Source: Candidatus Omnitrophota bacterium (lineage in GTDB: Bacteria; Omnitrophota; Gorgyraeia; Duberdicusellales; 4484-171). From it: a DNA stretch of 6,350 nt. Positions 5,020-6,350 of the stretch are shown here, piece by piece. The notes below the pieces were generated by a model that ran no database searches, was not told where the DNA came from, and saw only the letters and a program-made list of their open reading frames with translations. The DNA lies in NCBI GenBank assembly GCA_023135855.1, contig JAGLSH010000041.1, forward strand, positions 1 through 6,350. The letters run 5' to 3'. The first letter of the stretch is position 1; the number at the start of each line of letters is the position of its first letter. Made by a program: the position numbers and the translations under genes.

Positions 5020-6350
5020 TTAATTCTCCAAACCAATAGAAAAGCGAGTAACCTCAAAATTATCTATTTTATCTCTGTTCGAAGACTTAAGTCTCACCTT
5101 ACTAAATATTAGTTCCACTGTTCCGCTTTGCTTTAAATTAGAAATAAACTCATCTACGCCTAATCGCTCTTCGTAATCATCATCACGAAAGATATAGCCA
5201 TCTAACGTTCCCCTTGTCTCCTGCTGATAATTAACAATACTTAGATCAATAAGCCATAGTCTGTTTGGTAACATCGCATTAGTGGCTATCTCCTCAAAAA
5301 AAGAAGAAAACCGAATAAAAGAAGACACAACATTCTTTAAGGAACTCACACTTTCTTCTTCGCTACGCACCACATCTTCTCTCTCCAACCAAGTAAGTTG
5401 ACTTAAAGCCTCAGGTATAATAAGATTACTTTCCTTTTTGCGCAAAATATTTCTCTTCTCTCCTACACCAAACCCTAAAACTAAAGAAAGAAATGTAATT
5501 CCAACTATTCCTACTCCTACCAACAAGCTGAGTAATCCTACATTTAACGCAACTTTTGAAGAAGCCCCCCCTAAAGAAATAAAACGCTCTTCAGTTTTTC
5601 TTAAGCAAGGTTTAAATTTATAAGAAGATTCCTGTAAGCCTGTTACCCCCAAAGCTTTAACACTCTCTACCTTGGCATCATTTCTCTTAGTTAAATCAAA
5701 AAATGAAACAGGCTCTATTTCTATTTGCAATCCTTCTTTCAAGGATGACACTAGCTTATCTACATTGGAATTCCCTACTACAACAAACTTATCCAATTTA
5801 TAATTTTTAAACTCTCTTTTAAAATACTGGAAAGAAAAATTTACTGTTTCAATAAAATTATCTAAATCGATACTCCCTTCTTTTTTGGGAACAACAAAAT
5901 AACGATTAAATACTGGTAAATCTTGCTGAAAAAAAGTAAAAGAAGCTTCACCTTGGGTAAAATCTAAAATAGCAAAATTATTAAATTGAGAAAATTTCTT
6001 TATCGACTTTATAACCCTAATCAAAGAGACACAAGAAGGTTCAATTATTGCTGCTTTAAGTTCCAAGCGAGATAATATAGCTTTGACTTTTTCGAAATTG
6101 TCTTCCTTTATCCCAATAAAAGAAAGTCCAATTTTTCTTTCTTTTGAAAAATTAACATAATCGTAATCCCAAACTAATTCTTCAATCTTAAAAGGAATAT
6201 ACTTTTCTATCTCATAAACCAAGGATGATTCTATGTCTCTTTTCTTCATTGCAGGCATCTCAAGAGGTCGAAAAATAAAATCTTTATCAGCAAGAGAAAC
6301 GTAAATCTCTTTAGCATTACTACCGGCTTCTCTTAAAGTTTTATTTATCA
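5020..6350 (-). CDS. PilM-PilN fusion, GspL/MshI-like (N-terminus cut by window edge)
   Basis: In-window, 442 residues are readable; the frame stays open to base 6350, so the true start lies outside. The ATG at 6258 is internal, because the 30 residues before it (ending VSLADKDFIFRPLEM) match the PilM fold. Numbering from the codon at 6348, residues 1 to about 239 are the PilM-type cytoplasmic actin-like domain, with MPAMKKRDIE (31-40), YEIEKYIPFKIEELVWDY (45-62) and the closing VKALGVTGL (230-238). A basic linker leads to a membrane helix at about 264-294. The periplasmic PilN-like part then has a charged, probably coiled segment and an alpha/beta domain (about 340-442) with NRLWLIDLSI (362-371) and GYIFRDDDYEERL (384-396). 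PilM and PilN are usually separate proteins that bind each other; GspL is the natural single-chain equivalent. The nucleotide motifs look degenerate (DFTQ where PilM has DIGA-like; VGN where GG is usual). It would scaffold the ATPase and pair with the PilO-like protein. Confidence 0.88.
   Translation of the reverse strand, partial: INKTLREAGSNAKEIYVSLADKDFIFRPLEMPAMKKRDIESSLVYEIEKYIPFKIEELVWDYDYVNFSKERKIGLSFIGIKEDNFEKVKAILSRLELKAAIIEPSCVSLIRVIKSIKKFSQFNNFAILDFTQGEASFTFFQQDLPVFNRYFVVPKKEGSIDLDNFIETVNFSFQYFKREFKNYKLDKFVVVGNSNVDKLVSSLKEGLQIEIEPVSFFDLTKRNDAKVESVKALGVTGLQESSYKFKPCLRKTEERFISLGGASSKVALNVGLLSLLVGVGIVGITFLSLVLGFGVGEKRNILRKKESNLIIPEALSQLTWLEREDVVRSEEESVSSLKNVVSSFIRFSSFFEEIATNAMLPNRLWLIDLSIVNYQQETRGTLDGYIFRDDDYEERLGVDEFISNLKQSGTVELIFSKVRLKSSNRDKIDNFEVTRFSIGLEN

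Noticed and set aside
5438..5623. Plus-strand reading frame of 61 codons
   Set aside because: It is antisense to the membrane helix and linker of the PilM-PilN fusion; no independent support.
5020..6258. A complete 412-residue protein starting at the ATG at 6258
   Set aside because: The frame continues upstream without a stop to the window edge, and the 30 extra residues fit the PilM fold. The ATG at 6258 is internal and the gene is cut by the window edge.
1..6350. A novel defence, mobile or biosynthetic system hidden among the genes
   Set aside because: All frames that make sense belong to type IV filament families; no repeats, attachment sites, integrase, toxin-like or unexplained coding stretch was seen.

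Overview
The window is one block of genes, all on the minus strand, that encodes the core of a type IV filament machine: a type IV pilus (T4P), MSHA-like pilus or type II secretion (T2SS) assembly system. Read in the direction of transcription (right to left) it holds: an inner-membrane PilM-PilN fusion equivalent to GspL (its N-terminus lies beyond base 6350), a PilO/GspM-like protein, a short PilP/GspC-like protein, a secretin (PilQ/GspD/MshL), an assembly ATPase (PilB/GspE/MshE) and the first two thirds of the platform protein (PilC/GspF/MshG, running off base 1). No RNA gene, mobile element, CRISPR array or convincing terminator is visible, and no stretch over 65 bases lies outside a gene.

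Layout: 6350-5020 PilM-PilN/GspL-like; 5-base gap; 5014-4523 PilO/GspM-like; 1-base TAATG overlap; 4523-4155 PilP/GspC-like; 4-base ATGA overlap with a strong Shine-Dalgarno; 4158-2665 secretin; 65-base gap with a possible weak promoter; 2599-890 ATPase; 49-base gap; 840-1 platform protein. The tight spacing points to one operon. The L-M-C-D-E-F order fits both the T2SS C-D-E-F core and, from memory, the MSHA order I-J-K-L-E-G.

How the parts fit: the fusion, PilO-like and PilP-like proteins would form the inner-membrane alignment complex. The PilP-like HR domain would contact the N0 domain of the secretin. The hexameric ATPase would drive the platform protein, which adds or removes pilin or pseudopilin subunits. 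The ATPase carries an intact tandem MshEN signature, so cyclic di-GMP control of assembly is a reasoned prediction. No pilin, prepilin peptidase or PilT is in the window, so pilus and secretion roles cannot be separated.

The organism is a diderm bacterium (secretin, signal peptides, periplasmic domains) with an AT-rich genome and the standard code. The style of the ATPase and of the PilM-PilN fusion reminds me of Omnitrophota and related uncultured lineages, but that is only an impression. This is mainly a recognisable, well-conserved machine; the points of interest are its hybrid architecture and predicted regulation, not a wholly new system.
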